DNA of 62,290 nt from an uncultured Collinsella sp. (GCA_958405195.1 CATYDM010000008.1:1-62290), one strand, 5' to 3'. Positions 40,939 through 53,420 are shown, counted from the first letter of the stretch. A program made the numbers and translations. Notes: generated by a model not told the origin, from the sequence alone.

Positions 40939-42297
40939 TTATTCCGATACAGTAGCTTCTCGTTGATTTTTCTCCTGCGAAGATGAGTGGCGGGAAATAA
41001 GGTCAAAAGCCATCTCGTAGCACATTTTTCTATATTCACATGATGCAGGGTGTAGACTCTTGGGCAAGTAGCCGTGCTCGTCTGCAGCCTCCCAGCTACA
41101 GCCCCCACCACAGAAAGACCGAGCCCAACAGTCCGTACAGTCAATTCTTTTTTCGACACCCTGACTCCAGTTTTCAATATACCTAGTTTCGTCAATTCCG
41201 GTGACGATGTTGCCCATTTTGAATCGCATCATCCCGACAAACCTGTGACAGGGGTATACGTCCCCTTCGGGAGTCACGGAAATAAAACGCCTGCCAGCCC
41301 CGCATCCGACAAAGGCGATCCTGTTACTCATAATCAAATCAACTGCAGTTTTCAATGTTCTAAACAAGGGCTTTTCCCCTTGATCAATCTGTTTGAGATA
41401 TTGATCCGCCAAATCTATTAGGCCCGCCCTGATTTTGTTTAATGAGTGTTCGTCGAGTTTGATATTCTCATCGAATGAGCTCACGGGCGAGAAGTAAATC
41501 CTTCTGAAGCCCATCTCTTTAAACTGAAGATAGTCTTCAACAAGGTTACAGTTATTATTTGTTAAGGTCGCTCTTGCGCCGAAGGGGAACGACTCGGAAA
41601 AACGACGAACGTTTTTGTCGATATCGGAGAAAGAGCCGCCTCCCGTCTTGTACGGGCGCGATGCATCGTGCTTGCATCCTGTACCATCGAGACTAATCAG
41701 AACAGAAAACCCGTGCTCCTTGAAAGAATTCACAGCAGTGTCATTCAAAAGCGTTCCGTTGGTCGTAATAGAATAGGTAAAGTTTCTATTGGGGTATATT
41801 CTTTTTGAATAGTCGACCGTTTTCCATATCAGCGGCTCGTTAATCATGGGTTCCCCACCAAAAAAGACGATCGCAAGCGTTTCGTTTTCCGATGAACTTG
41901 CGACGAGGTAGTCGACCGCCTTGAAGGCTATCTCGTCTGTCATCAGCAGAGGAGACGTTCCATAATCTCCTTTACCGGCAAAACAGTAACTACAACCAAG
42001 GTTGCATGCATGTGAAACGTGGAGTTCGATGGATCTAAGTTTTCGAGGCGTGTCTTTTGTTAAGAAAGTCCGCTCAGACAATCGTTGATACTCATCAATG
42101 TCGTCTTCAAGTTCTGCTATGGTCGTTTGGTCGTAGCCTTTCGCAGCAAGTGACTTTGTTAGCAACTTCGAGTTGACCGTTCTTCCCGATGCTTCAAATA
42201 TGCGAAGCGCATCTTCTGATGCTTGGTCAACCTGAAAGCAATTGCGAGTGACCTCATCGAAGCAGTAACGACGATCACTTACTGAGAAAAAATGCAT
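40939..42297 (-). CDS. radical SAM/SPASM peptide maturase with N-terminal RRE
   Basis: 452 aa from the ATG at 42297 (GAGGA five bases ahead); a GTG at 42327 gives ten more residues but no good site. Residues 1-~75 resemble a PqqD-like RiPP recognition element (HFFSVSDRRYCFDEVTRNCF). The radical SAM core has C-x3-C-x2-C as CNLGCSYC (98-105), FFGGEPM (145-151) and TTNGTLLN. The C-terminal SPASM domain (about 325-430) has VGCGAGRRF, GDVYPCHRF, CTDCWARSFCGGGC and SCEYRKMC for two more 4Fe-4S clusters. This layout fits thioether-forming maturases (PapB/SCIFF-type). Its substrates should be the two Cys/Asp-rich peptides just downstream. Lower GC than the flanks. Confidence 0.93.
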   Translation of the reverse strand: MHFFSVSDRRYCFDEVTRNCFQVDQASEDALRIFEASGRTVNSKLLTKSLAAKGYDQTTIAELEDDIDEYQRLSERTFLTKDTPRKLRSIELHVSHACNLGCSYCFAGKGDYGTSPLLMTDEIAFKAVDYLVASSSENETLAIVFFGGEPMINEPLIWKTVDYSKRIYPNRNFTYSITTNGTLLNDTAVNSFKEHGFSVLISLDGTGCKHDASRPYKTGGGSFSDIDKNVRRFSESFPFGARATLTNNNCNLVEDYLQFKEMGFRRIYFSPVSSFDENIKLDEHSLNKIRAGLIDLADQYLKQIDQGEKPLFRTLKTAVDLIMSNRIAFVGCGAGRRFISVTPEGDVYPCHRFVGMMRFKMGNIVTGIDETRYIENWSQGVEKRIDCTDCWARSFCGGGCSWEAADEHGYLPKSLHPASCEYRKMCYEMAFDLISRHSSSQEKNQREATVSE

Positions 42298-42813
42298 ACG
42301 TTCCTCAATTTCATGCTGGACTGGCACTAACCTTGTTTATTGTTGCGCAGCTATAAAAAACCACCAGCGGGGATTCGGTGTGCGGCCCAATCGGACTCCC
42401 AAAAGGTTCTATTTGAGACTGGCAAGCTTTGTGTTGTTGGCACTTCGACAGCGCTCTTTATTCCAACATGGAGCCTCGCAGTTTGAGTCGACTTGCCTCT
42501 GGAAGGTCCGATCTTAACTTGATTTAGGATGAAAACAGATTACAGGCGCGCTCCTCTAGAAAGAAAGGAAACCAATCGCCGCCTTTCACCAGGAAAGTTT
42601 TTATAGCCCACCTCGAGCAAAATGAAAGATGCGAGAGCGATTGGGGAACAACGCGAATCTCCCCTTTTGGGTGGGAGCGAGCCTTCAGCCACCGGCGAAC
42701 GACTCGCCCTGGTCAGAATCTGGAAGTGGTGCCGGGCCGCTTGGGCCTCCCCGGTGACTTCGTGGGGCTTACCTGCCTGACGTCGAGGAGTACATCCGCA
42801 AGATTCGTTCCCT
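42298..42813. other. gap upstream of the maturase
   Basis: A 516-base stretch that must contain the maturase promoter; no convincing -35/-10 pair was found. The AT-rich part runs to about 42540 and GC-rich sequence follows, so the island edge may lie near there. Open frames on both strands here lack ribosome sites. Confidence 0.35.
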
Positions 42814-43287
42814 ATGCCGTTTGCTCTCACGCCCGCCTTAGTTCCAAGTCGGGCGAGCCGCCGCGCTCATGCGACCCGTGGCGGCGACACGTCGACGCCG
42901 CGCTCGCTGAGCACATCTTCGGTCGCGGGCGAGCACGAGGTCGCGCCGGCGCATCCGCTGGGACTGCTGTGCGTGCAAAACGGCTACGTGGTGAGCGTCC
43001 CGCGCTGGATTCAGCCGAGTGAGGAAGGCGTTGAGATCGGCGCGCTGGCAACGGGGGAGGGCGGCATCACCGACGACGTCTCGGCCCGCCATGCCCATAT
43101 CTGGTGCGACGAGTCTGGCGCATGGTTTGTCGAGGACCTGTCGTCCACTAACGGCACCGTGGTGGTAAACGGGGCCACGAGTGTGTGTATTCAAGTAGAG
43201 CCCGGCCGCTCCGCCCAGCTCAACCCCGGCGACGAGCTCAAACTCGGCGAATCCACCACCTACGCCATCCTGCTCGGCGCCCTCTAG
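42814..43287 (+). pseudogene. truncated FHA-domain gene copy
   Basis: From about 42859 the frame matches the last ~140 residues of the FHA protein at 35613-36551 (APAHPLGLL, PRWIQPSE, VSARHAHIW, EDLSSTNGTVVVNG, AILLGAL), with three residues missing after GGITD. Its N-terminal ~170 residues are absent and the upstream 15 codons are unrelated. There is no ribosome site at the ATG at 42814. It still encodes a complete FHA domain, but expression is doubtful. Confidence 0.75.
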
Positions 43288-43393
43288 CCGGCAGTTAGGG
43301 ACGTTCCTTTCCTGCCGGTACTTGGGGACACTCCTTGGCGCGTCAGAGCCAGTCGTCCGGGGATGGAGGGACCATTCTGGCCTTTGGCGGTCA
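42868..43393 (+). repeat. right 526-bp direct repeat flanking the RiPP island
   Basis: Collinear copy of 36123-36657, in the same orientation. Together the copies bracket 6.2 kb (36658-42867). Confidence 0.85.
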
Positions 43394-43738
43394 CCCGAGG
43401 TAAACCTTTACCGCCCGCCTATATTTGTCGAAATTACACTTAACGGCGGGGTACAATAAACCCGCATGCGGATTTCCGTTGCGGGCGCTTCCCATCGCCG
43501 GGGCGTGCCCGGGAGCATCCGGCATGCGGCCTTTGCGGCGCTCGGTCATGTGCAAGACGGGCGGTCGGGTCTGTGGGGCGCATCAGCTGGCCCTCGCCTC
43601 GGCATGTCTTCTCTCCACGCCACGTACCTGCTGCTGAGCCTGCCTGCCAGATGATTGGAAGCAACAGCGTAAATCCCATCACGCCAACATCCCGGCGATC
43701 GCCGGGGCCTGTATACCTATATGAGAGGAGAGGGGTAT
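43394..43738 (+). promoter_or_regulatory. long leader region of nifJ
   Basis: A 345-base gap. A possible -10, TACAAT, lies at 43454-43459. The next ~270 bases to the start codon are GC-rich with several self-complementary stretches (e.g. CCGGGGCGTGCCCGGG near 43499-43514). It could be a structured leader RNA, but I could not match it to a known riboswitch, T-box, SRP or RNase P RNA. Confidence 0.35.
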
Positions 43739-47278
<3,540 letters not shown>

Positions 47279-47288
47279 GTCTCCCACC

Positions 47289-47413
47289 GCAGGATCTGAG
47301 GGCTAACCTTCGCGGACGTCCTCGGACATGAAAGAACCCCCGCTGCGCATTACGTGCGGCGGGGGTTCTTTCGTCCTGCGGAGTGTCCGCGAAGGTTAGC
47401 CCTCAGATCCTGC
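47289..47413. terminator. nifJ terminator inside a 29-bp perfect inverted repeat
   Basis: The inner hairpin AAAGAACCCCCGC/GCGGGGGTTCTTT (about 47331-47372) is a normal terminator. Outside it, 47289-47317 and 47385-47413 are perfect 29-bp complements, so the whole 125 bases can form a very long hairpin. Confidence 0.85.
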
Positions 47414-47933
47414 TACGGCTACGTCCTCGGATTGTGTGGGCGGATGACGGATGTGGTTGGTCGGGTATTCCGTCCCCTTCGCTGTTTCGTGGCTTTGCCG
47501 CGAAACCTCGCGCCACTTTGGGGATGGATGGGGGACTTGGCTGTTGCCGCCTTTTCGGAGCCCTTCTTTATTCCTTATGCTGGATGAAAAGCCCCTTGTT
47601 TTTGCAGGGGTGCATACTCGACTTATAAGTGCATAGAATCTCGTATAGCGCGAGTAAGATATTGCGCTGTCCGTTTTGTGTTTAGCAGAGATGTAGTTTG
47701 CATAATCCGACATAATCCTCGCTGCATTTAAATAAAGTTGCACGTAAATGGCGTAGATATGTCTGAGCTGGTGTTCTGTACGCTGAGCGGACAAAAACGA
47801 CCGTTCACCGTTCCGCTATTTTCAAAATGAATAAAATGAGCGATAAAGAGAATAGAAACCTTAATAAACTCGCGCATCGCACGGACGCGGGTTATTAATG
47901 GGTTGTAGGCCTTTTACAGAAAGGATTCCAGCA
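47414..47933. other. intergenic region upstream of arcC
   Basis: A 520-base gap. The first half is GC-rich and contains GCCCCTTGTTTTTGCAGGGG-like self-complementarity near 47590; the second half (47640-47870) is AT-rich and probably holds the arcC promoter. The 132-aa minus-strand frame across it has no ribosome site. Confidence 0.35.
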
Positions 47934-48896
47934 ATGTCTAAGCCTCTTGGCAAGCCCGATCGTATTGTCGTCGCCCTTGGCGGCAACGCCCTCGGCAACA
48001 ACCCCGTCGAGCAGATTGAGGCCGTGAGCAACACCGCCCACGCTCTCCTCGGTCTCATCGAGCAGGGCAACGAGATCATCATCACCCACGGCAACGGCCC
48101 GCAGGTCGGCATGATCCAGAATGCCTTCGCCGCCGCCCACGACGCCATCGGCACCCCCTCCATGGACCTGCCCGAGTGCGGCGCCATGTCCCAGGGTTAC
48201 ATCGGTTACCACCTGCAGCAGGGCATCGGCCGCGAGATGCACAAGCGCTATAAGCGTTGGCACGCCGCCACCGTCGTCACCCAGATCGAGTGCGACCCCG
48301 ACGATCCCGCGTTCAAGAACCCGACCAAGCCGATCGGCCCCTTCTACACCGAGGAGCAGGCCAAGGAGTTCATGGCCGAGGATCCCTCCAAGGTCTTCGT
48401 CGAGGATTCCGGCCGCGGCTGGCGTCGCGTCGTCGCTTCCCCCGATCCCAAGAAGATCGTCGAGGCTGACTCCATCCTCAACCTGCTCGACAACGAGTTC
48501 ATCGTCATCGCCTGCGGTGGCGGCGGCATTCCCGTCGTCCGCGACTACGAGAACAAGGGCTGCTACAAGGGCGTTCCCGCCGTCATCGACAAGGACCTGG
48601 GCGGCGAGCTGCTGGCCGAGGACTGCGATGCTGACGTTCTGTTCCTGCTGACCGCCGTTGAGCATGTTGCCATCAACTTTGGCAAGCCCAACCAGGAGGA
48701 GCTCGAGGACCTCACCGCCGACGAGGCCGAGCGCCTGGCAGACGAGGGTCAGTTCGGCAAGGGTTCCATGGAGCCCAAGGTTCGCGCTGCCATCAAGTTC
48801 GCCCGTTCCCGCAAGGGCCGCACCTGCATCATCGGCGCTCTGGACAAGGCCGCCGAGACCATGGCCGGCCTCTCCGGTACCCGCATTCACGAGTAG
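47934..48896 (+). CDS. arcC: carbamate kinase
   Basis: 320 aa from the ATG at 47934 (AAAGGA ahead). Family landmarks: VVALGGNALG, THGNGPQVG, CGAMSQGYIGY, IACGGGGIPVV, AVIDKDLGGELLA and FLLTAVEHV. It transfers phosphate between carbamoyl phosphate and ADP, making ATP at the end of arginine, agmatine or purine-derived carbamoyl breakdown. No arcA, arcB or carbamoyltransferase lies nearby, so its carbamoyl phosphate comes from genes elsewhere. A strong terminator follows. Confidence 0.97.
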   Translation: MSKPLGKPDRIVVALGGNALGNNPVEQIEAVSNTAHALLGLIEQGNEIIITHGNGPQVGMIQNAFAAAHDAIGTPSMDLPECGAMSQGYIGYHLQQGIGREMHKRYKRWHAATVVTQIECDPDDPAFKNPTKPIGPFYTEEQAKEFMAEDPSKVFVEDSGRGWRRVVASPDPKKIVEADSILNLLDNEFIVIACGGGGIPVVRDYENKGCYKGVPAVIDKDLGGELLAEDCDADVLFLLTAVEHVAINFGKPNQEELEDLTADEAERLADEGQFGKGSMEPKVRAAIKFARSRKGRTCIIGALDKAAETMAGLSGTRIHE

Positions 48897-48962
48897 TCTC
48901 TACTCTGTTGCCTCTCTCGTGGGCGCCAGGTAAAGCGCCCACAAACTAGCCTCTCTTCATGA

Positions 48963-48995
48963 GCCCCGCAGTCCGCTCCGACTGCGGGGCTTTTG
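48963..48995 (+). terminator. terminator of arcC
   Basis: A 10-bp perfect stem GCCCCGCAGT/ACTGCGGGGC, 8-base loop, then TTTTG. Confidence 0.92.
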
Positions 48996-49004
48996 CTATT
49001 CACC

Positions 49005-49087
49005 TAGTCATTGGGGACGTTCTTAAATGACTAGTCAAACAAGAGCGCCCCCAATGACCACTCATTTAAGTCTGTCCCCAATGACTA
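49005..49087. repeat. palindromic repeat cluster, family TAGTC-TTGGGGACGTTCTT
   Basis: The left arm TAGTCATTGGGGACGTTCTT (49005-49024) and a loop with ATGACTAGTCAAAC match 13073-13128. The right arm is imperfect, and a third partial arm (CTGTCCCCAATGACTAG) reaches the stop codon of the peptidase gene at 49085. Confidence 0.8.
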
Positions 49088-50086
49088 GTAGTAGGCCCAC
49101 ATGGCTTCGACTTCGTTGAGGACCTCTACGACGCCCCAGCGGCGGGCGCTGCGGCTGGCCGAGTTGGGGTCGTAGACGCCAATCTGGTTGGCGTCGTCGA
49201 TGCCGTAGAGCACGATGTAGTGGCCTACGTTGGTAAACGTACCGGGTCGCACTGCGGCGATGACGGGCACACCCGAGCGAAGTGCTTGGGTAATCGATTC
49301 GCGATCGTTATAGAGCTGTGTTCCGTTGAGCCCCAGCTGCCACGCACCGCCTGTCATAAACGACCACTCGGTGGCACCGGTGGGGGCGTAGTTGCCGGCT
49401 TCGGCCAGTGCGCATATATCGACCGGCGTCTTATCGGTGTGGCCGGTCTTAAAGATATAGACCATGGTGAGGCAAGTGGGACCGCAAGCGTTTTCGCGAA
49501 TAGTGCCACCGGCATAGGGCAGCTCCGACCATGCGGGGTCAATTTGGTAGATGTGGGGCATGGTGCCGGCCTGCCATTGCGAGCGTGGGGTCGAGAACGC
49601 AAAGGAGTAACCGGGTGCGACGGGAGCTTTAAGCAGCTTGTCTTCGGCAGTGGGCTCAAGACCGGCTGATCCGTGGGAGATACAGGATCCCAAAAACACA
49701 AAGACGAGGCAGGCGGCAATGGAGCAAAGCGCAAGGCGTAGGCGGCGGGCCGGAAGCGCGTGGCTTGTGGTGTGCGACGCGGGGTGAGGGGCGGAATTGC
49801 CGCGATCGCGTTGAGGTCGCGAAAAGGAGCGCTTGACGTAGTAGTCGGTCTTACGGCGATCGTAGCGGCGTGGCTGCAATGTGTCGGTCTGACGTTGGCG
49901 TGTGCTCGTACTCACGCGGTCTGACTGCTGCACGGTACGGCTTTGCTGCCGCGAAGAAGCCCCGGGCTGCTCTTGGGGGCGCTGCGGGTTGTCGTTGTCG
50001 GAGGTGCTTCTGGGCGTTGGCGTGGTGCGGCCGGCAAGGCGCACGCTTTGTGGCCGTTGGTCGCCGTCATTGTATCCGTATGCCAT
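49085..50086 (-). CDS. C39-like (papain-fold) extracellular peptidase
   Basis: A 333-aa protein from the ATG at 50086 (AAGGTG five bases ahead). A Gln/Arg/Ser-rich cytoplasmic N-terminus (1-~105) and a helix (about 115-137, ending in SCISHG) precede a Peptidase_C39_2-like domain. QIDPAWSELPYAGG, then ENACGPTCLTMVYIF gives the nucleophile Cys, GHYIVLYGID the His and VYDPNSA the Asp. Such proteins are surface cysteine peptidases or bacteriocin-type processing enzymes. It is fused to no ABC domain and lies ~7 kb from the RiPP island, so a role there is unproven. Its stop lies inside a palindromic repeat. Confidence 0.85.
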   Translation of the reverse strand: MAYGYNDGDQRPQSVRLAGRTTPTPRSTSDNDNPQRPQEQPGASSRQQSRTVQQSDRVSTSTRQRQTDTLQPRRYDRRKTDYYVKRSFSRPQRDRGNSAPHPASHTTSHALPARRLRLALCSIAACLVFVFLGSCISHGSAGLEPTAEDKLLKAPVAPGYSFAFSTPRSQWQAGTMPHIYQIDPAWSELPYAGGTIRENACGPTCLTMVYIFKTGHTDKTPVDICALAEAGNYAPTGATEWSFMTGGAWQLGLNGTQLYNDRESITQALRSGVPVIAAVRPGTFTNVGHYIVLYGIDDANQIGVYDPNSASRSARRWGVVEVLNEVEAMWAYY

Positions 50087-50440
50087 TCGAATCACCTTGC
50101 CTCATGTGTAACTTGTCTATCCTACATAAAAAGATGCACGACACATGGGTATGTGCGCCAAAAGCCTGACAAATGGTATGAACGTTGCCGCGCCGCGCGC
50201 CAAGCGTCATGGCAACAGGTATTCAAAAGCAGACAAGATGAAAGCGTCCAAGACGAATGACGTCTCCCGCCGTTCGTCCCAAAAACGGTGCCGCTCGTTT
50301 TGCAGTTCTGCCTTCGGTCGAGCTGCGAGCGGCGCTGCTGCGCCAAGGCCGTATCTTAAAGCCATGGAATAAAAGCGCGCGGCAAAACGGACCGCGCAAG
50401 GGGTGACGCCAAGGGCGTCAAATAGGAAAGGAGGGGAACA
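50087..50440. other. divergent intergenic region (peptidase / permease)
   Basis: A 354-base gap holding both promoters, which I cannot place firmly. A hairpin GACGCC-AAG-GGCGTC (about 50404-50418) directly precedes the AGGAAAGGAGG of the permease. The 75-aa plus-strand frame from 50145 has no ribosome site. Confidence 0.35.
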
Positions 50441-51892
50441 ATGGCGGACAAGAACGCAGAAGTTGCAGTCGAGGATAACGGCGGCATGAAGAAAACGCTC
50501 TCGCTCTGGAACTTCTTCACCATCGGCTTCGGTGCCATCATCGGTACCGGTTGGGTTCTGCAGGTCGGCGACTGGATGGTCGTGGGCGGCGGTCCCGTTC
50601 CCGCTATGATCGCATTCCTCTTGGGTGCAATCTTCCTCGTGCCCGTCGGAGCTGTTTTCGGTGAGCTCACGGCTGCTATCCCCATCTCGGGCGGCATCGT
50701 CGAGTATGTCGATCGTAGCTTTGGCCGTACGCTGAGCTACATCACCGGATGGCTTTTGGCCCTGGGCAACGGCATCCTGTGCCCGTGGGAGGCCATCGCC
50801 ATTTCGACCCTCGTGTCCGAGATGTTCGGCAGCCTGCCCGGCCTTGAGTGGCTGCGCGCCGTCAAGCTCTACACCATACTGGGGGCCGACGTCTACCTGT
50901 TCCCGACGCTGATCGCGCTCGGCTTTGCAGTCTACGTCATCTTCCTCAACTTCCGCGGCGCCAGCTCGGCTGCCAAACTCCAGGCCTTCCTGACCAAGGC
51001 CCTGCTCTGCGGCATGCTGCTCGCCATGGGCGTCTCGCTGTTCACCGGCTCGCCGGACAACGCCATGCCCGTGTTCTCCCAGGTCGCCGGCGCTGGCGGC
51101 GGCAAGGCCGCTACCGAGAGCACCAGCCTGTTCGCCGGCATCGTGTCGGTCCTGGTTCTGACTCCGTTCTTCTACGCCGGTTTCGACACCATTCCTCAGC
51201 AGGCTGAGGAAGCAGCCGAGGGCCTCAACTGGAACAAGTTCGGCAAGATCATCTCCCTGGCCCTGCTGGCCGCCGGCGGCTTCTACATGGTCTGCATCTA
51301 CTCGTTCGGCACCATCCTCGACTGGCATGAGTTTGTTAAGAGCCCGGTTCCCGCGCTTGCCTGCCTCAAGGGCATCAACATGCTCCTGTACCTGGCCATG
51401 CTCGTCATAGCCACGCTTGGACCCATGGGCCCGATGAACTCCTTCTACGGCGCCACGAGCCGCATCATGCTCGCCATGGGCCGCAAGGGCCAGCTGCCCG
51501 AGCAGTTCGCCGAGGTCGACCCCAAGTCCGGCGCTCCCAAGCTTGCCTGCGTCGTTCTGGGCGTCATCACCGTCGTCGGTCCGTTCCTGGGCAAGAACAT
51601 GCTCATCCCTCTGACCAACGTGTCGGCTCTCGCCTTCATCTTCTCCTGCGGCATGGTCGCCCTCGCTTGCCTGCGCATGCGCTTCACCGAGCCCGACCTG
51701 CCTCGTCCCTACGAGGTGCCCGGCGGCAAGTTTGGCATCGGCCTCGCTATCGCTGCCTGTGCCATCATCATCGGCCTGCTCGTGATCCCGTTCTCTCCCG
51801 CCTCCCTCAACATGGTGGAGTGGAGCATCGTGATCGGCTGGTTGGCTATTGGCCTGGCCCTCATGGCTTTCACCAATTCCCGCAAAAAGTAA
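50441..51892 (+). CDS. APC-family amino acid permease
   Basis: A 483-aa transporter with about twelve helices. The first has the APC signature FTIGFGAIIGTGWVLQVGDWM. Other landmarks are GGIVEYVDRSFGRTLSYITGW, FYAGFDTIPQQAEEAAEGLNW and LPRPYEVPGGKFG near helix 11. The substrate (amino acid, polyamine or similar) cannot be read from sequence. AAAGGAGGGG precedes the ATG. The amidohydrolase 132 bases downstream probably acts on the imported compound. Confidence 0.93.
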   Translation: MADKNAEVAVEDNGGMKKTLSLWNFFTIGFGAIIGTGWVLQVGDWMVVGGGPVPAMIAFLLGAIFLVPVGAVFGELTAAIPISGGIVEYVDRSFGRTLSYITGWLLALGNGILCPWEAIAISTLVSEMFGSLPGLEWLRAVKLYTILGADVYLFPTLIALGFAVYVIFLNFRGASSAAKLQAFLTKALLCGMLLAMGVSLFTGSPDNAMPVFSQVAGAGGGKAATESTSLFAGIVSVLVLTPFFYAGFDTIPQQAEEAAEGLNWNKFGKIISLALLAAGGFYMVCIYSFGTILDWHEFVKSPVPALACLKGINMLLYLAMLVIATLGPMGPMNSFYGATSRIMLAMGRKGQLPEQFAEVDPKSGAPKLACVVLGVITVVGPFLGKNMLIPLTNVSALAFIFSCGMVALACLRMRFTEPDLPRPYEVPGGKFGIGLAIAACAIIIGLLVIPFSPASLNMVEWSIVIGWLAIGLALMAFTNSRKK

Positions 51893-52024
51893 CGCCGAGC
51901 CGGGGCGGACCAGGTGCGCGGGACCCTCTCTTCCGCGCACCGAACCCGGCATCACTTGGGTAGCTTTGTGAGGCCGCGACCCAACACGGCCTCGCCCACA
52001 TATATGGATCCATAAGGAGGAACC

Positions 52025-53302
52025 ATGTCCACTAAGTATGCAATCGTTGGCGGCAAGCTCATCGACGGTACCGGTGCCGAGCCGGTCGAGAACTCCCTCG
52101 TTCTCGTCGACGACAACGGCAAGATCGAGTACGCCGGCGCCATGCAGGACCTTCCCGAGGGCGTTGAGGTCATCGACGCCGCCGGCAAGACCGTCCTTCC
52201 CGGCCTGATCGACACCCACCTGCACTTCTCGGGCAACTTGACCGACGATGACACCGACTGGGTCATGCAGCCGCTCCTCGAGAAGCAGGCCGTCGCCGTC
52301 AAGCAGGCCTACGACTGCCTCACCCACGGCCTCACCACCGTCTGCGAGATCGGCCGCTTTGGTATCCAGATCCGTGACTGCATCGACAAGGGCGTCTTCA
52401 AGGGCCCGCGCGTTCTGGCCACCGGCCTTGGCTTCTGCCGCGTTGCCGGCCACGGCGACTCCCACCACTGCAGCCAGGAGCTCAACAAGGAATCGCACCC
52501 CTGGGGCGATCAGGTCGACGGTCCTTGGGATCTGCGCAAGGCCGTCCGTCGTCGCCTGCGCGAGAACCCCGATGCCATCAAGATCTGGGCTACCGGTGGC
52601 GGCATCTGGCGCTGGGACTCCGGCCGCGACCAGCACTACTGCTCCGAGGAGATTCAGGCCGTGGTCGAAGAGGCCAAGATGGTCGGCATCCCCGTGTGGA
52701 GCCACTGCTACAACAACCACGCCGCTGCCTACGATTCCGTTCGCTTTGGCTGCGAGCAGTTGATTCACGGCTTCGATATCGATGAGCGTACCATGGACCT
52801 CATGGCCGAGCAGGGCACCTTCTTCACTCCGACGATCGCCTTCCTGCCCACCTGGTACGCCACCTATCCGCCCGTCTACGTCCCCGAGCTGCACGACAAG
52901 TACGAGGGCACCCTGGTCGAGAAGGAGCTGCAGCGCAACTACGACTGCCTGCGCGAGGCCAAGAAGCGCGGCGTCGTCATGACGATCGGCTCCGACTCCT
53001 TCTCCTTCGTCACCCCGTATGGCACCTGCTCCATCGAGGAGATGTACGAGTTCGTCGACAAGATCGGCTTCACCCCGGTCGAGACCATCACCTGTGCAAC
53101 CCTCAACGGTGCCAAGATGTGCCACATCGAGGACGAGACCGGTTCCATCGAGGCCGGCAAGTGCGCCGACCTGCTGGTCGTCAACGGTGACGTCGCCGCC
53201 GACATCCACGTGCTCAACACCGACAACATGGACGTCATCATGAAGGACGGCTGGATTGTCGAGGCCGGCACCTTCGGCGAGGCAAACAAGTACAGCGCCT
53301 AA
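52025..53302 (+). CDS. metal-dependent amidohydrolase
   Basis: A 425-aa amidohydrolase-superfamily protein. N-terminal beta sandwich, then DTHLHFSG (metal-binding HxH), IKIWATGGG with the likely bridging Lys, WSHCYNN and IHGFDID with the next two His, and TIGSDSFS with the catalytic Asp. It most resembles imidazolonepropionase/peptidase-like members that hydrolyse C-N bonds. AAGGAGG precedes the ATG, with a perfect TATGGATCCATA palindrome just before it (52003-52014). It is paired with the APC permease; they likely import and open an amide, cyclic or dipeptide substrate. Confidence 0.92.
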   Translation: MSTKYAIVGGKLIDGTGAEPVENSLVLVDDNGKIEYAGAMQDLPEGVEVIDAAGKTVLPGLIDTHLHFSGNLTDDDTDWVMQPLLEKQAVAVKQAYDCLTHGLTTVCEIGRFGIQIRDCIDKGVFKGPRVLATGLGFCRVAGHGDSHHCSQELNKESHPWGDQVDGPWDLRKAVRRRLRENPDAIKIWATGGGIWRWDSGRDQHYCSEEIQAVVEEAKMVGIPVWSHCYNNHAAAYDSVRFGCEQLIHGFDIDERTMDLMAEQGTFFTPTIAFLPTWYATYPPVYVPELHDKYEGTLVEKELQRNYDCLREAKKRGVVMTIGSDSFSFVTPYGTCSIEEMYEFVDKIGFTPVETITCATLNGAKMCHIEDETGSIEAGKCADLLVVNGDVAADIHVLNTDNMDVIMKDGWIVEAGTFGEANKYSA

Positions 53303-53353
53303 GCTACCGTTCATCGATGGCTTGATGTAAAACACAGTATTTGATTGCATAAT

Positions 53354-53389
53354 GCAATGGAGAGGGTCGCTTGCGGCCCTCTCCATTGC
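53354..53389 (+). other. stem-loop between amidohydrolase and sensor kinase
   Basis: A perfect 13-bp stem GCAATGGAGAGGG/CCCTCTCCATTGC with a 10-base loop. There is no T run, so it may stop or process transcripts only weakly. Confidence 0.6.
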
Positions 53390-53420
53390 TATGGGGTGCG
53401 TCAGTAAGAAGGAGATGACA

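Noticed and set aside
42540..42830. 96-aa minus-strand frame and a 54-codon plus-strand frame in the gap before the FHA fragment
   Set aside because: Neither has a ribosome site or recognisable features; probably junction debris at the island edge.
43454..43738. Riboswitch or housekeeping RNA before nifJ
   Set aside because: Checked by eye for TPP, cobalamin, T-box, SRP, RNase P and tmRNA hallmarks; none matched convincingly.
47396..47794. 132-aa minus-strand open frame
   Set aside because: No ribosome site, low-complexity basic composition, and it overlaps the nifJ terminator repeat and the arcC promoter region.
49085..50086. C39-like peptidase as the leader protease of the RiPP locus
   Set aside because: It lies outside the direct repeats, has no link to the exporter and similar surface peptidases are common; kept only as a possibility.
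50145..50372. 75-aa plus-strand open frame
   Set aside because: No ribosome site, Arg/Ala/Ser-rich composition typical of chance frames in GC-rich DNA.
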